Made by a program: the position numbers and the translations under genes. Positions 54,748-63,400 of a stretch of 64,000 nucleotides of DNA are shown one piece after another. How positions within the stretch are numbered: the first letter of the stretch is position 1; every line of letters starts with the position of its first letter. Below the pieces are notes generated by a model that did no database searches, was not told the origin of the DNA, and saw only the letters and a program-made list of their open reading frames with translations. This DNA is from CAIVVT01 sp963838205. GTDB taxonomy: Bacteria; Acidobacteriota; Terriglobia; Bryobacterales; Bryobacteraceae. The stretch is from the NCBI GenBank assembly GCA_963838205.1, contig CAWIQF010000003.1, forward strand, positions 1 through 64,000, given 5' to 3'.

Positions 54748-55113
54748 TCAGGCCAGCACGGAGAAGACTGGCGGCGCTTTGGTCTGGTTGCTGTAGAGCG
54801 CCCGGATCGGGTCCGGCGTTTGTTGGATCAACTGTTGCTGGGGCGTCGATTCGCGGCTGGGCGAGGTGGCCGAGGCAGCCCGTGAACTTGACGCCGCGGC
54901 CGGGGCAGTGCTCGCAGCCGCTGACGGCGTAGGGGCGAAACTATGGCCGGCCAGCGCGTTCGTTTCCCCGAATTGAATCGCCTGCACGCTCAATACGGCC
55001 GTATCCTGCGGGGTGGGGCGATGCGGGGCCTGGGTTGCTGAATGGAGCGAGGCATAGAAGGTGGCCGCGGATGTGCTATCGCTGCTGTTGATCGGACTAG
55101 TGATTGCGCCCAT
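54748..55113 (-). CDS. Hypothetical Ala/Ser-rich protein
   Basis: A 121-aa frame starting MGAITSPINSS within a longer open frame to 55281. The protein is Ala, Ser and Thr rich, with no domain, signal or membrane segment recognised, and resembles a linker or unstructured protein. No good ribosome site precedes ATG 55113. It may be a real small gene or a noncoding frame in GC-rich DNA. Confidence 0.35.
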   Translation of the reverse strand: MGAITSPINSSDSTSAATFYASLHSATQAPHRPTPQDTAVLSVQAIQFGETNALAGHSFAPTPSAAASTAPAAASSSRAASATSPSRESTPQQQLIQQTPDPIRALYSNQTKAPPVFSVLA

Positions 55114-55466
55114 AACGCTCTTATCGGAAACCGCCTCCCGGGCTTGAGTCTTTTGTGCGCGCAACACAGCGTACTCGCTAACGAATTCCCGAGTGCGGGC
55201 CGGCGCGTGGCGGAGCTGCGGGCAGTGCTGAGTTCCGGCCGGGGGGACGTAGAGCGGCGATAACCGCCGCGGCCGCCGCAAGGGGCGCTGCGCGAGCCGT
55301 GATTGTGGTTTGAGAACGTTCAGAAAACTGGGCTTCCAGAGGCCCTGGGCAGGGCCGGCGCAACGGCGACCGGGACGCGCAGGGACGAACGGCAGGCTGG
55401 GCGCGGATTCCGCTTGTGTGCGGCCGGTGCGTTCGGTTACAGTTGCGGGGAGGGAGGGAACAGTTC
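55114..55466. other. 353-base gap
   Basis: Nothing clear beyond a short GAACGTTC palindrome near 55315. This gap contains the promoter of the zinc-ribbon protein but no confident -35/-10 could be chosen. Confidence 0.3.
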
Positions 55467-56027
55467 ATGGCTTTTTGTGCGAATTGCGGTGCAGATGCAG
55501 CGGGTGGCGCCTTCTGCCCGAAGTGCGGGGCTCCGGTGGCGGTTACGCCCCCGCCGAGTCAGGCTCCGGGCGGCTATGCGCCCTACACTCCGCCCCCACC
55601 GGGACAGGCTCCTGCGGGGGGCTACGCGCCCTACACTCCGCCCCCGGGCGGGCCGGGCGCGGCGCCGGGTTTGCAGGAGAATGTGGCCGGCGCGCTGTGC
55701 TACATCGTGGGCCTGGTGACGGGGATTGTGTTCCTGGTGATCCCGCCTTACAACCAGAACAGGACGATCCGCTTCCACGCCTTCCAGTCGATTTTCTATC
55801 ACGTAGCGTGGATCATCTTTTGGTTCGGCCTGCACATCGTTCTGGCCACGCTGGGCTTCGGTTTGCTGGGTGCGTTGTTCGGCCTGCTCAGCATGCTGAT
55901 CAGCCTGGTGATCGGCTTCGGCGGATTCCTGCTGTGGCTGTTCCTGATGTGGAGGGCCTACAACAACAACCCGCTGGTGCTGCCGATCATCGGCCCGATC
56001 GCGCAACAGCAAGCCGCGAAGATGTAG
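55467..56027 (+). CDS. Zinc-ribbon and DUF4870-like membrane protein
   Basis: A 186-aa protein. Residues 4-22 form a zinc ribbon (FCANCG...FCPKCG). A proline-rich linker (about 28-65) contains a repeat unit GGYAPYTPPP twice. Residues 72-170 form three or four membrane helices with the family pattern NQNRTIRFHAFQSIFYH, as in DUF4870-type proteins. Such proteins are common in Acidobacteria; function is unknown. The start ATG 55467 follows a GGGAGGGA site by about nine bases; the longer frame to 55416 is rejected. Confidence 0.75.
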   Translation: MAFCANCGADAAGGAFCPKCGAPVAVTPPPSQAPGGYAPYTPPPPGQAPAGGYAPYTPPPGGPGAAPGLQENVAGALCYIVGLVTGIVFLVIPPYNQNRTIRFHAFQSIFYHVAWIIFWFGLHIVLATLGFGLLGALFGLLSMLISLVIGFGGFLLWLFLMWRAYNNNPLVLPIIGPIAQQQAAKM

Positions 56028-56199
56028 GTCCGGCCCGCGCCTGATTGCCTTCCAGTTCAACGCCGGTGCGCCGCCCTTCCAATGGGGATCGCGGCGCGCC
56101 GGATTCATTACTCACAACACAATCACATCCGCCGTCGGCGTGCTCTTGCTGACGTGGAACCCCTGACAGCGGCGCTGGAAATGGGCGCAGTCCGAGGTA

Positions 56200-56221
56200 G
56201 GAGGGTCAAGTTTGACCCTCC
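56200..56221. terminator. Perfect 10-base inverted repeat between convergent genes
   Basis: GGAGGGTCAA and TTGACCCTCC, separated by GT, in the gap between the zinc-ribbon gene and the convergent universal stress protein gene. It probably serves both transcripts as a bidirectional terminator. A 17-base tandem TCGCGGCTCCGTCA-type repeat lies just downstream (about 56261-56293). Confidence 0.5.
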
Positions 56222-56316
56222 GGCGGGAGCGGCCGCGTTGTGCAACCGCTCCCTAACGGTCGCGGCTCCGTCAGAATCGCGGCTCCGTCACACGGTCGCG
56301 GCGCAGCAGGCGGACG

Positions 56317-57183
56317 CTAGACGCTGACCACCGGGCAGCGGCCCTGACGGATGATCGAGTAGGCGTTGGCGCGCAGACGGCCGAAGACGCCGGCGGCCGA
56401 GCCGCGGCCGATTACGAGCAGATCGGATTCGAGATCCGAAGCGATTTCGCAGACGGTGCGCGCGGGGTCGCCGCTCTGCACGTGCAGCGGCACGTCGAGA
56501 CTGAGCCGCTGCTGCAACTCGGCGATCTCCTGGCGCACGCTAGCCTCGGCGCGGGTGCGGTACTCGGCGTCGTAAGATTCTCCGGCGCGGCCGGGCATGG
56601 AAGGCATGGCGTGGACCAGGGCCAGGCGGGCGCCGGCGTCCTGAGCGAAGCGCGCGGCCCACATCAATGTGCGCTCGCTCTGCGCGCCGAGGTCGATGGC
56701 CGCGGTGACCTGGCGGAAGTGAACCGCGTGCGAGGAGGGCGTCTCCATGTGGACGCCGGTGCAGACGGGGCAATCGGCGTCGTGCAGGACTTTGGCTGTG
56801 ACCGAGCCGAGGATGAAACGGCGGAAAGGCCCGTAGCCGTGGGTGGGCATGACGATCAGGCCCGCACCGCCCTCATGCGCCAGCGCGACGATGACGCCGG
56901 CCGGGTCGCCTTCGCGCACAATGCGCTGGGTGTGGGGCGCGGGCAGTTCTTCGGCCATGAAGCTCTCCAGGTCCTTGGAGGCCAGTTCGGCGCGGTTGCG
57001 GAACTGTTCCTCCAGCACCGAACCGGCCAGCTCCATGGCGCCGAACTCATAGTGCGGGGGCGGGAGAACGTGGAGCAGGGTGAGGCTGCTCGCGAAGACG
57101 TCGTGCAGCGCCTCGGCGTAGCGCGCCGCGCCCATGGAGCGCTCGGAGAAATCCACCGGAACCAGGATGCGGCTGAGCGGCAT
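56317..57183 (-). CDS. Universal stress protein with two UspA domains
   Basis: A 288-aa tandem USP. The first domain (1-145) ends VMPTHGYGPFRRFILGSVTAKVLHDADCPV, and the second (about 150-288) ends VIGRGSAAGVFGRLRANAYSIIRQGRCPVVSV; both fit the ATP-binding G-x2-G-x9-G pattern, the second more loosely. Such proteins bind nucleotides and help survival under starvation or redox stress. It stands alone on the minus strand, facing the zinc-ribbon gene across the terminator-like repeat. Confidence 0.9.
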   Translation of the reverse strand: MPLSRILVPVDFSERSMGAARYAEALHDVFASSLTLLHVLPPPHYEFGAMELAGSVLEEQFRNRAELASKDLESFMAEELPAPHTQRIVREGDPAGVIVALAHEGGAGLIVMPTHGYGPFRRFILGSVTAKVLHDADCPVCTGVHMETPSSHAVHFRQVTAAIDLGAQSERTLMWAARFAQDAGARLALVHAMPSMPGRAGESYDAEYRTRAEASVRQEIAELQQRLSLDVPLHVQSGDPARTVCEIASDLESDLLVIGRGSAAGVFGRLRANAYSIIRQGRCPVVSV

Positions 57184-57410
57184 GCGGCACCTCCGCCCAA
57201 ACTTTACACCGATTTGGCGCGCAGTGGAACCGGGAAGGCGCGCTTCTTCGAAGCCCGGAGCCGCAAGATGCGAAACCGACCCTGTCCAGGTTTGTGGTGT
57301 CGCGGCTTCGCTGTATTATTTTTCCGTGGTAATTCATAGGTCTGCCTTTTAGCAGTACTATTATATATATGACCTCCTGGTGAGGTAGTTATGTTCTACT
57401 AACTTTCGTC

Positions 57411-57439
57411 TTGACATTTAGTAATTATTGCCCTAGCCT
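57411..57439 (+). promoter_or_regulatory. Sigma-70-type promoter of the Cys-rich secreted gene
   Basis: TTGACA (57411-57416, exact consensus), a 17-base spacer and TAGCCT (57434-57439). The start codon at 57446 lies seven bases beyond, so transcription may begin at the ATG. The surrounding DNA is AT-rich (TATATATATGACC upstream). Confidence 0.45.
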
Positions 57440-57445
57440 GTCTTC

Positions 57446-57940
57446 ATGAAACACCTATTACTCACAGTCGCTGTTGTCATTGGCCTCAGTGGGTCTAGCC
57501 CAACTTGGGGTCAGACGGGGTGCCCTTACCTTCACGCCGTCACTGTAGAGTGCATGGACGACCAGCCGAAGTGCGATCAGAAACATAAGATTCAAGAGTG
57601 TAGTGGCATACTGTACAGCAGCATGTGCTGCAACGGCAACGAGAATCAAGTCCCCTGCTGCTCAGACGTTCTCACCAATGCGGGGTATAGCGGCATTTGT
57701 CCCGACGGCGGGGCGAAGAACTGCACTTTTGGCTTGTGGGTGATTAATCCTGACAATAACAAGACTCAATTCGCTTGCGTGACCGGACAACGCCCCTTCT
57801 CTCGCGGATCCAAGGGCGTGAACGGCGAGGTGCGGGCGCCCGTTCCCTCGCCGAAGACCGCAAAACAGCCCGCTTCGAAGAGCTCGATGCACACGAGCAT
57901 GTTTCGACAGCCGGGGGATTCATGCGCAAAGTCGCTCTGA
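57446..57940 (+). CDS. Secreted Cys-rich protein of unknown function
   Basis: A 164-aa protein with a signal peptide (MKHLLLTVAVVIGLSGSSPTWGQ). The first 105 residues of the mature protein carry 11 of its 12 cysteines (for example SMCCNGNENQVPCCSD), so it is probably disulfide-rich and extracellular. A basic Ser/Pro tail follows. No ribosome site is seen; the nearby promoter would start at the ATG (leaderless). The 3' end overlaps the next gene by 19 bases. DNA here is less GC-rich than its neighbours, which hints at recent acquisition. Confidence 0.65.
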   Translation: MKHLLLTVAVVIGLSGSSPTWGQTGCPYLHAVTVECMDDQPKCDQKHKIQECSGILYSSMCCNGNENQVPCCSDVLTNAGYSGICPDGGAKNCTFGLWVINPDNNKTQFACVTGQRPFSRGSKGVNGEVRAPVPSPKTAKQPASKSSMHTSMFRQPGDSCAKSL

Positions 57941-58941
57941 TGCTCGCGGCGCTCGCTCTTGCCAGCGCCCAATCGCCGCCAAACCTGAGAACCATACACC
58001 GAGGCGAGGCCAAGGAGTTCACGGCTCTCGCTTCCGGGCCCATCTTCGGCCCGACGAGGTGCGATGCCTCCGGTGCGGTTTATTTCCGCGCCTATAGGAG
58101 GGGCTCGCTGTTTAGCGTGCCGGTGTCTAGAGTATCCCAGCGCGATGACAAAGTTCTGGAGTTCGACCTCTCCAAGGTGCCCGAGGACGCGGTGCCCAGG
58201 GCCGATTCTCTGACCTTCACTGATTTCGCTCCAGCGGGCGGAACGCTATACATCCCGGCCGTCAACGAGGAAGAGAATCGCTCCTTCGTGCTGCGTTTTT
58301 CAGCGGGGGACGGAAGGTGGCTCGGCACGACGGCCCTGCAGCCTGGCTTCGATGCTTTCAAGATCGCGGCCTTCAACTCTGGAGCCTTCGTCGCGTCGGG
58401 GGCCATGCTGCAGGAGGATGCCCCAGGTAAGACCAAGGGCTTCACGCATTATGCGGCCCTGTACGATCCCACGGGCCGTTGGGTCAAACAACTGGGCAGC
58501 CTTCAACTGGGCACCGACGGGACGAAAAGCGAACCGGTTGGCCAGGAGCACATGCCGGACACGACCATGAACCTGATGGAGAGCTCGGGAACTCTAGTGT
58601 ATTTCCTGCAGCCGGGGCCTCCGACTGTTATTTACACTTTCCAGGAGTCTGGCGCAACCGACATTATCCGCGATCTGTGGACGCCGGGCGCTGACTATGT
58701 TCCGACCAATATGCGCGTCACAGACAGCCTGCTGTGGATTGAGTATGTAAAGGACCCTGCAAAGGAAGGAAAGCCCACAAAATACGTCGTCTACGACCTG
58801 TTCACCAAGCAGCCCGTGTCGATGGACGAGAAGGCGGACGATCTGCACGGTGCTTTCGCATGTTATGACGGCAGCGCAACCTATCTATTCCTGGCGAACC
58901 ACAACGGCCACAGGTACCTTCTCTCCGGCGTGGCACGATAA
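57922..58941 (+). CDS. Secreted beta-propeller-like protein of unknown function
   Basis: A 339-aa exported protein (signal about 1-18, MRKVALMLAALALASAQS). The mature part has regularly spaced aromatic/Gly-rich strands as in six- or seven-bladed propellers, but no family is recognised. The start ATG 57922 lies within the end of the Cys-rich gene, so the two are co-expressed and may work together at the cell surface. The longer frame upstream to 57775 is rejected because the signal peptide starts at 57922. Confidence 0.7.
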   Translation: MRKVALMLAALALASAQSPPNLRTIHRGEAKEFTALASGPIFGPTRCDASGAVYFRAYRRGSLFSVPVSRVSQRDDKVLEFDLSKVPEDAVPRADSLTFTDFAPAGGTLYIPAVNEEENRSFVLRFSAGDGRWLGTTALQPGFDAFKIAAFNSGAFVASGAMLQEDAPGKTKGFTHYAALYDPTGRWVKQLGSLQLGTDGTKSEPVGQEHMPDTTMNLMESSGTLVYFLQPGPPTVIYTFQESGATDIIRDLWTPGADYVPTNMRVTDSLLWIEYVKDPAKEGKPTKYVVYDLFTKQPVSMDEKADDLHGAFACYDGSATYLFLANHNGHRYLLSGVAR

Positions 58942-59003
58942 GCGCAGTGCGCGCTGAATTCGGATAGCGATCGAAAAGCGGGAGAGCGCCTGGTTTGCGG
59001 GCT

Positions 59004-60443
59004 CTATTTCGATGCCTCAGGCGGCGCGGGGGCCAGTCCGAGTTCGGTCAGGATCTTGGGCGACTCTTCTTCCATGGCCAGCAACTGGTGGCAGGTGGTG
59101 CAGTCCTGGGGAATGGTCCGGCCGGCTTTGTCGCCGGCGCGGTCGTCGTGGCAGCGGAAGCAACCGGTATAGTCGGTGTGGCCGATGTTGTTCGGATAGA
59201 CGCCCCAGGTCACTCGCATTTCGGGAAAAACGTTGCGGCTGTAGGCGGCCAGAACGGCGCTGGCGGAGCGCTGGACGGAGTCGGAGTGAGCCTGCCAGAC
59301 GGCCGGATAGTTCTTCCGGTAGAACTCCTGGAAGCGCCGCGGAATTTCGCGCTCGCTGGCGGCGGTGGTTGGATAATCGGCTTTGATCACGTCCAGCGCG
59401 GCCTTGCGCACGAACGGCAGGGAGACGTCGATCAGGCCCTTCGCGAGCGCCTCGTCGACGGCGCGCTCGGGCAATTGGAAGCTATGCGAGGGGCGGGTGT
59501 GGCAGTCGATGCAGTCCATGGTGCGCTGCGGCATCTTGGCCAGGTCGGCGTCCTTGAAGCCTTCGGCGCGGAAGGTGGTGCGGTCGCCGTTGCGCTCGTA
59601 GCGCACCCAGGGAATGTTCTGACGCTTCTCGTCGGCGGGGGCGTACTCGATGTGCACGCCGGGCCCCATGTGCGCGCCGTGGATGCCTTCATAGCCGCCA
59701 CCGCCGCCGATCTTCATGAGCAGGACAGTCTGCAGGTGCTTGGCCTGCTCGTCGTCGGTGAACTTGTCGATCATGCGGATGCGGTTGCCGTTGAACTTCT
59801 GCGGCCAATGGCAGACTTCGCAGGTTTCGCGCGCCGGCCGGAGGGCCTTGACGGGCGTGGGAATGGGGCGCTGGTAGAGGTTGAAGGTGACCGATATGAC
59901 CTGCCATGTGCCGGAGAGCTTGCTCTTGACGAACCAGTTGGCGCCCGGGCCGATGTGGCAGCTCACGCAGGCCACGCGGGCGTGGGGCGAGTTCTGATAG
60001 GCCGTATACTCTGGCTTCATGACGGTATGGCAGGTCTGCCCGCAGAAGGTCGGCGTTTCCATGTAGCTGACCGCGCGGTAGGACAACTGGCCGCCGATCA
60101 TTACGTTCAACACCGTCGTCACCGCGACGAACAGCAGCAGCCGGCGGAAGCGCTCATTCCGCAGATCGATTTCAGGAAAGACCGGCGGCAACGAGTTACG
60201 GTGGCTGCGGCGGTAGAAGTGAATGCCGAGCGGGATCAGCACCAGTCCGGCGAAAAAAATCCCCGGCAGGAGCATGAATTCGAGGATGCCGGTGTAGGCG
60301 TTGGCGGGCTCCCCGTTGATGAAACTGGGCAGCAGGGCGAGCCACAGCACGGTGGCCGTGGTCACCAGAACCACGCCGGCGAGGCTGATGGCGTTGCTCG
60401 ACAGGTAAATCAGCGGAGCGAGGAACTCTTTTAAACGAGACAT
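59004..60443 (-). CDS. NapC/NirT-like multiheme membrane cytochrome c
   Basis: A 479-aa inner-membrane cytochrome. Three N-terminal hydrophobic segments anchor it, unlike the single helix of NapC. The periplasmic part has six heme motifs: CGQTCH (CxxxCH) followed by CVSCH, CEVCH, CIDCH, CFRCH and CTTCH. NapC/NirT-type proteins take electrons from menaquinol. ATG 60443 follows GGGAGGG by seven bases. It lies downstream of the nine-heme cytochrome b gene on the same strand; together they resemble the ImcH/CbcL pair of Geobacter. Confidence 0.85.
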   Translation of the reverse strand: MSRLKEFLAPLIYLSSNAISLAGVVLVTTATVLWLALLPSFINGEPANAYTGILEFMLLPGIFFAGLVLIPLGIHFYRRSHRNSLPPVFPEIDLRNERFRRLLLFVAVTTVLNVMIGGQLSYRAVSYMETPTFCGQTCHTVMKPEYTAYQNSPHARVACVSCHIGPGANWFVKSKLSGTWQVISVTFNLYQRPIPTPVKALRPARETCEVCHWPQKFNGNRIRMIDKFTDDEQAKHLQTVLLMKIGGGGGYEGIHGAHMGPGVHIEYAPADEKRQNIPWVRYERNGDRTTFRAEGFKDADLAKMPQRTMDCIDCHTRPSHSFQLPERAVDEALAKGLIDVSLPFVRKAALDVIKADYPTTAASEREIPRRFQEFYRKNYPAVWQAHSDSVQRSASAVLAAYSRNVFPEMRVTWGVYPNNIGHTDYTGCFRCHDDRAGDKAGRTIPQDCTTCHQLLAMEEESPKILTELGLAPAPPEASK

Positions 60444-60478
60444 CCGGAACCCTCCCAGCGAGCGATCGCGCAGGGCCG

Positions 60479-62137
60479 TCATTCGGCCGAATGCGCGCTC
60501 CCGGCGCCGCCATGCGACGGGCCGGAGGGCCGCGGGCTGTAGCCCGTCCACCAGCCGGCATCCATCGGATAGACGTCGGGGTCGAAAATCACAGTGTACA
60601 TGTGCCAGATGAGGATGGACGCGGTCGCGAGCACCGCTTCGTAGTAGTGAATGGAGCGGGCGACGTCCAACCAGATTTTGGGCAGCATGCTCAACGTCCA
60701 GTTATTGAACCACAGCAGAACCCCCGTCAGCGCCATCACGGCGGTGCCCCAGACGAGCGCCCAATATTCGGCCTTTTCGATGTAGCCGTGCGCTGAATAA
60801 TGGGGCTGCTGCCGCCGCAGGCCGAGCCGCCACATGAGCCCATCCATCATCTCGCGGATGTCGGAGACGCGCGGCAGGAATTCGGTCCAGTGCGTGCGCA
60901 GTTTGCGGCTGAAAGCGAGCGACACCAGATGCAGGATCGACGTGGCAACCAGGATCGCCGCGGCGCTGCGATGGACCACGCCGCGGATGGGGTAGGTGTG
61001 TTCGAGACTCAGCAGCGGCCGCGACCACCAGGCGTCGGGATAATGCAGCGCGAAGCCGGTGTAGGCCAGCACAATGAAGCTGACCGCCAGCAGGCCGTGC
61101 TCGATACGCTCGACGAAGTACATGCGGTGGCTCAGCGTGGGCGGCTTGAGCATGCGCGTCGGAACGGTGCGGCCCTGGAAGCGCAGGCGCGTGAGCTTGC
61201 GGAGGAAATCGCCCAACTGGTGAATGGCCATGAAGGCCAGCGTGCCGGGGATCACCATCAGGTAGAACCACTGCACATACTGCAACGGCAGCGGCGCCCG
61301 CTGGCCCTCGAGCATATGCACCGCGCCCAGGCGGAAGCGGCTGCCGGCGCCGGGATGGCAGGCGCCACAGGTGTGGGCCAGATTGTTGGGATTGGTGCGG
61401 GAGAGCGGATCGGAGGACGGGAGAATGCCGTGGTAGCCGTGGCAGGAGGCGCAGTCGGCGACGGTCTGCGAGCCCGAGTTCAACGCCAGCCCGTGGAAGC
61501 TCGAATTGAAGGTGGTGAGGCGGTCGGCGGGAATGCCGAAGCGGCCCATGAGGCGCACGTCGCCGTGGCAGCGGCCGCAGGTTTCGGGCACTTTGTTGAC
61601 GAAGACCGTGGACTGCGGATTGGAGGGCCGCATGATGGAGTGGGCGGTGTGGCAGTCGGTGCAAACGGGGGCGCCCTCGATGCCGCGCTCGACGGCCTTG
61701 CCATGGACGCTAGTGCGGTACTCGGCGGCCTCCTTGTCGTGGCACATGCCGCACAGGTCGGGCGTTGCCTTTTTCCACTCGACGGTCTGCGTGGAGACCA
61801 CCTCGTGGGCGGCGCCGTGGCAGGTGTCGCAGTTCGGAGCGGCTGAATTGCCCTTTTTCAACTCGGCGCCGTGAACGCTCTGCCAGAAGTTCTGGACCTC
61901 GCCCAGGTGGCAGTTGGCGCAAGCGGGCTTGGGCTGATTCTCGGGGTGGGGATAGTCCTCGTGCCGGACGTGGCACGAGGTGCAGGCCACGACGGCGTGG
62001 GCCGACTTGCTCAGCTTGGCCTGGACGTCGTGACACTCGGCGCACTTGGAGTTGGGGGCCGTCGGCGCGGCGACGGCGGCGGCGCCGAACAGGGGCGCCG
62101 CGAGGAGTACGAGCGAGAATAGCGTCCCTTTTGACAA
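60479..62137 (-). CDS. Nine-heme cytochrome c fused to cytochrome b561-type membrane domain
   Basis: A 552-aa protein. A signal peptide (1-24) is followed by nine CxxCH motifs (about 32-265: CAECH, CTSCH, CANCH, CDTCH, CGMCH, CTDCH, CGRCH, CASCH, CGACH) and then by four or more membrane helices with His residues of a b-type cytochrome (about 280-520). The layout matches CbcL of Geobacter sulfurreducens, a menaquinol oxidase for low-potential extracellular acceptors. The TTG start at 62137 is supported by GGGAGGGG seven bases upstream. The NapC-like gene follows 35 bases downstream. Confidence 0.85.
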   Translation of the reverse strand: MSKGTLFSLVLLAAPLFGAAAVAAPTAPNSKCAECHDVQAKLSKSAHAVVACTSCHVRHEDYPHPENQPKPACANCHLGEVQNFWQSVHGAELKKGNSAAPNCDTCHGAAHEVVSTQTVEWKKATPDLCGMCHDKEAAEYRTSVHGKAVERGIEGAPVCTDCHTAHSIMRPSNPQSTVFVNKVPETCGRCHGDVRLMGRFGIPADRLTTFNSSFHGLALNSGSQTVADCASCHGYHGILPSSDPLSRTNPNNLAHTCGACHPGAGSRFRLGAVHMLEGQRAPLPLQYVQWFYLMVIPGTLAFMAIHQLGDFLRKLTRLRFQGRTVPTRMLKPPTLSHRMYFVERIEHGLLAVSFIVLAYTGFALHYPDAWWSRPLLSLEHTYPIRGVVHRSAAAILVATSILHLVSLAFSRKLRTHWTEFLPRVSDIREMMDGLMWRLGLRRQQPHYSAHGYIEKAEYWALVWGTAVMALTGVLLWFNNWTLSMLPKIWLDVARSIHYYEAVLATASILIWHMYTVIFDPDVYPMDAGWWTGYSPRPSGPSHGGAGSAHSAE

Positions 62138-62344
62138 AGAATTACCCCTCCCGGCGGAAGCCCGCCGCGCCCGCCGTGAGATTAACGCGCGAAGTCCGTG
62201 GCCGCTGCATGCGCCAGTGCCTGAGGCGGAGACAACGGGAGCGAAGCGCCGATACCGGCCGCGGCGAAGTAGCCAGACCAGAGCGCGCCTCAGCCGGCGG
62301 TCCGGCGCAGGTCACAACGACAGGCCACGAGCAGTCAACGATGG

Positions 62345-62644
62345 TTAGTGCAGACCGGCGGTGGAACTGGCCTGCCACATCTGCCAACCATACAGCAGTC
62401 CCAGAGCCACGCCGGTGACGATCAGCACGATGGTCGCCGATTTGCCCCACAGCTCGATTTTTGCCAACTTCTTGGCGAGTTGCTCCTGCTTGGCGAGGTG
62501 AGCGGTCTCGCCCTCGCTGAGCTTGAGCGAGTCATCTTCTCTGTCCGCGACCTTCCGGCGCAGCAGCGCGAGCAGCAGCACAATCAAGCCTAGAACGCCC
62601 CAGGCGATGGCATAAGGTAAGAAATCGATTTTCATCAGATCCAT
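62345..62644 (-). CDS. Small two-helix membrane protein next to the cytochromes
   Basis: A 99-aa protein with one helix at each end (about 11-28 and 70-90) and a charged, coiled-coil-like middle (EGETAHLAKQEQLAKKLAKIE). ATG 62644 follows GAGGAG by nine bases. It precedes the nine-heme gene by 207 bases and may be an assembly or accessory subunit of that complex. No family was recognised. Confidence 0.65.
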   Translation of the reverse strand: MDLMKIDFLPYAIAWGVLGLIVLLLALLRRKVADREDDSLKLSEGETAHLAKQEQLAKKLAKIELWGKSATIVLIVTGVALGLLYGWQMWQASSTAGLH

Positions 62645-62702
62645 ATTCGTAACTCCTCAACTCGGTCGAAACCCTGGCGCATGACAGCGTAGCATTGCAT
62701 GA

Positions 62703-63065
62703 TCAATCAAACTTCCATCCCAGCACCTGTTTGGTGTCCGCGGTTCCGTTGCGCAGGCAGGCCGAGAGAATGGCCAGCACCACGGTATTGGGCGGATCCT
62801 GATCGGTCACCACCGAGCTCACGCCGGCCTCCCAGGCGTCCCGCAAGTGGCTGGGATCGTTGGGGGTCAACAAGACGACGCGGTCGGGAAACGAGAGCGG
62901 ACGGGGGAGCATACGCAAATGGGACGGATCCACAACAACCACGCAGGCTTCCTCCAGACACGGTTGCGCCACACAGTGGACCGGCAATTGAGTGCTGCGA
63001 GCCAATAGAGCGCGCAAAACGTCCGCCTTAGCCGCGTCACTCAATGCCAACTGAATGCAACTCAT
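62703..63065 (-). CDS. Hypothetical receiver-like protein
   Basis: A 120-aa protein starting MSCIQLALSDAAKADVLRALL. Alternating strands and helices and the segment RDAWEAGVSSVVTDQDP resemble the end of a degenerate response-regulator receiver domain, but the phospho-acceptor Asp (VVVDPSHLRML) is not in a typical context. AAGGA about seven bases upstream of 63065 supports this start over the longer frame to 63251. It is divergent from the sigma-54 activator gene, which suggests a linked regulatory role. Confidence 0.5.
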   Translation of the reverse strand: MSCIQLALSDAAKADVLRALLARSTQLPVHCVAQPCLEEACVVVVDPSHLRMLPRPLSFPDRVVLLTPNDPSHLRDAWEAGVSSVVTDQDPPNTVVLAILSACLRNGTADTKQVLGWKFD

Positions 63066-63400
63066 ACGGCGGTCCTTCTGCCGTCTGCCTGGGGCAACGA
63101 GGCCTGTGACCGACAGTGCATCTGCTCCTTCTGATCGCGAAATCAGCACGCCCGCAGTACTCCAGCCGGGGAACACGCGCGCCCGGGGGTCCTGCGCCGG
63201 ATACGACGCTCTCCCGCCGGAGAAATAGCAATCCAAGGGCCAGAAGGTCAACTGTTGGGATCATAGAGAAATCTGGGGAATTCCACGCCTGATTCCGGTT
63301 GTCCGGTGACTTTTTGCCCATTTGCAGGGCGCGGCATAGCGTGAATTGACCCATTTTGAGTATCTTCGGCTGCTTCCGAGCAGTTACAATCAGACATACA
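63066..63400. other. 335-base divergent control region
   Basis: The gap between the receiver-like gene and the sigma-54 activator. A TACAAT (63385-63390) close to the activator start may be its -10; no matching -35 was found. Nothing else identifiable. Confidence 0.35.
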
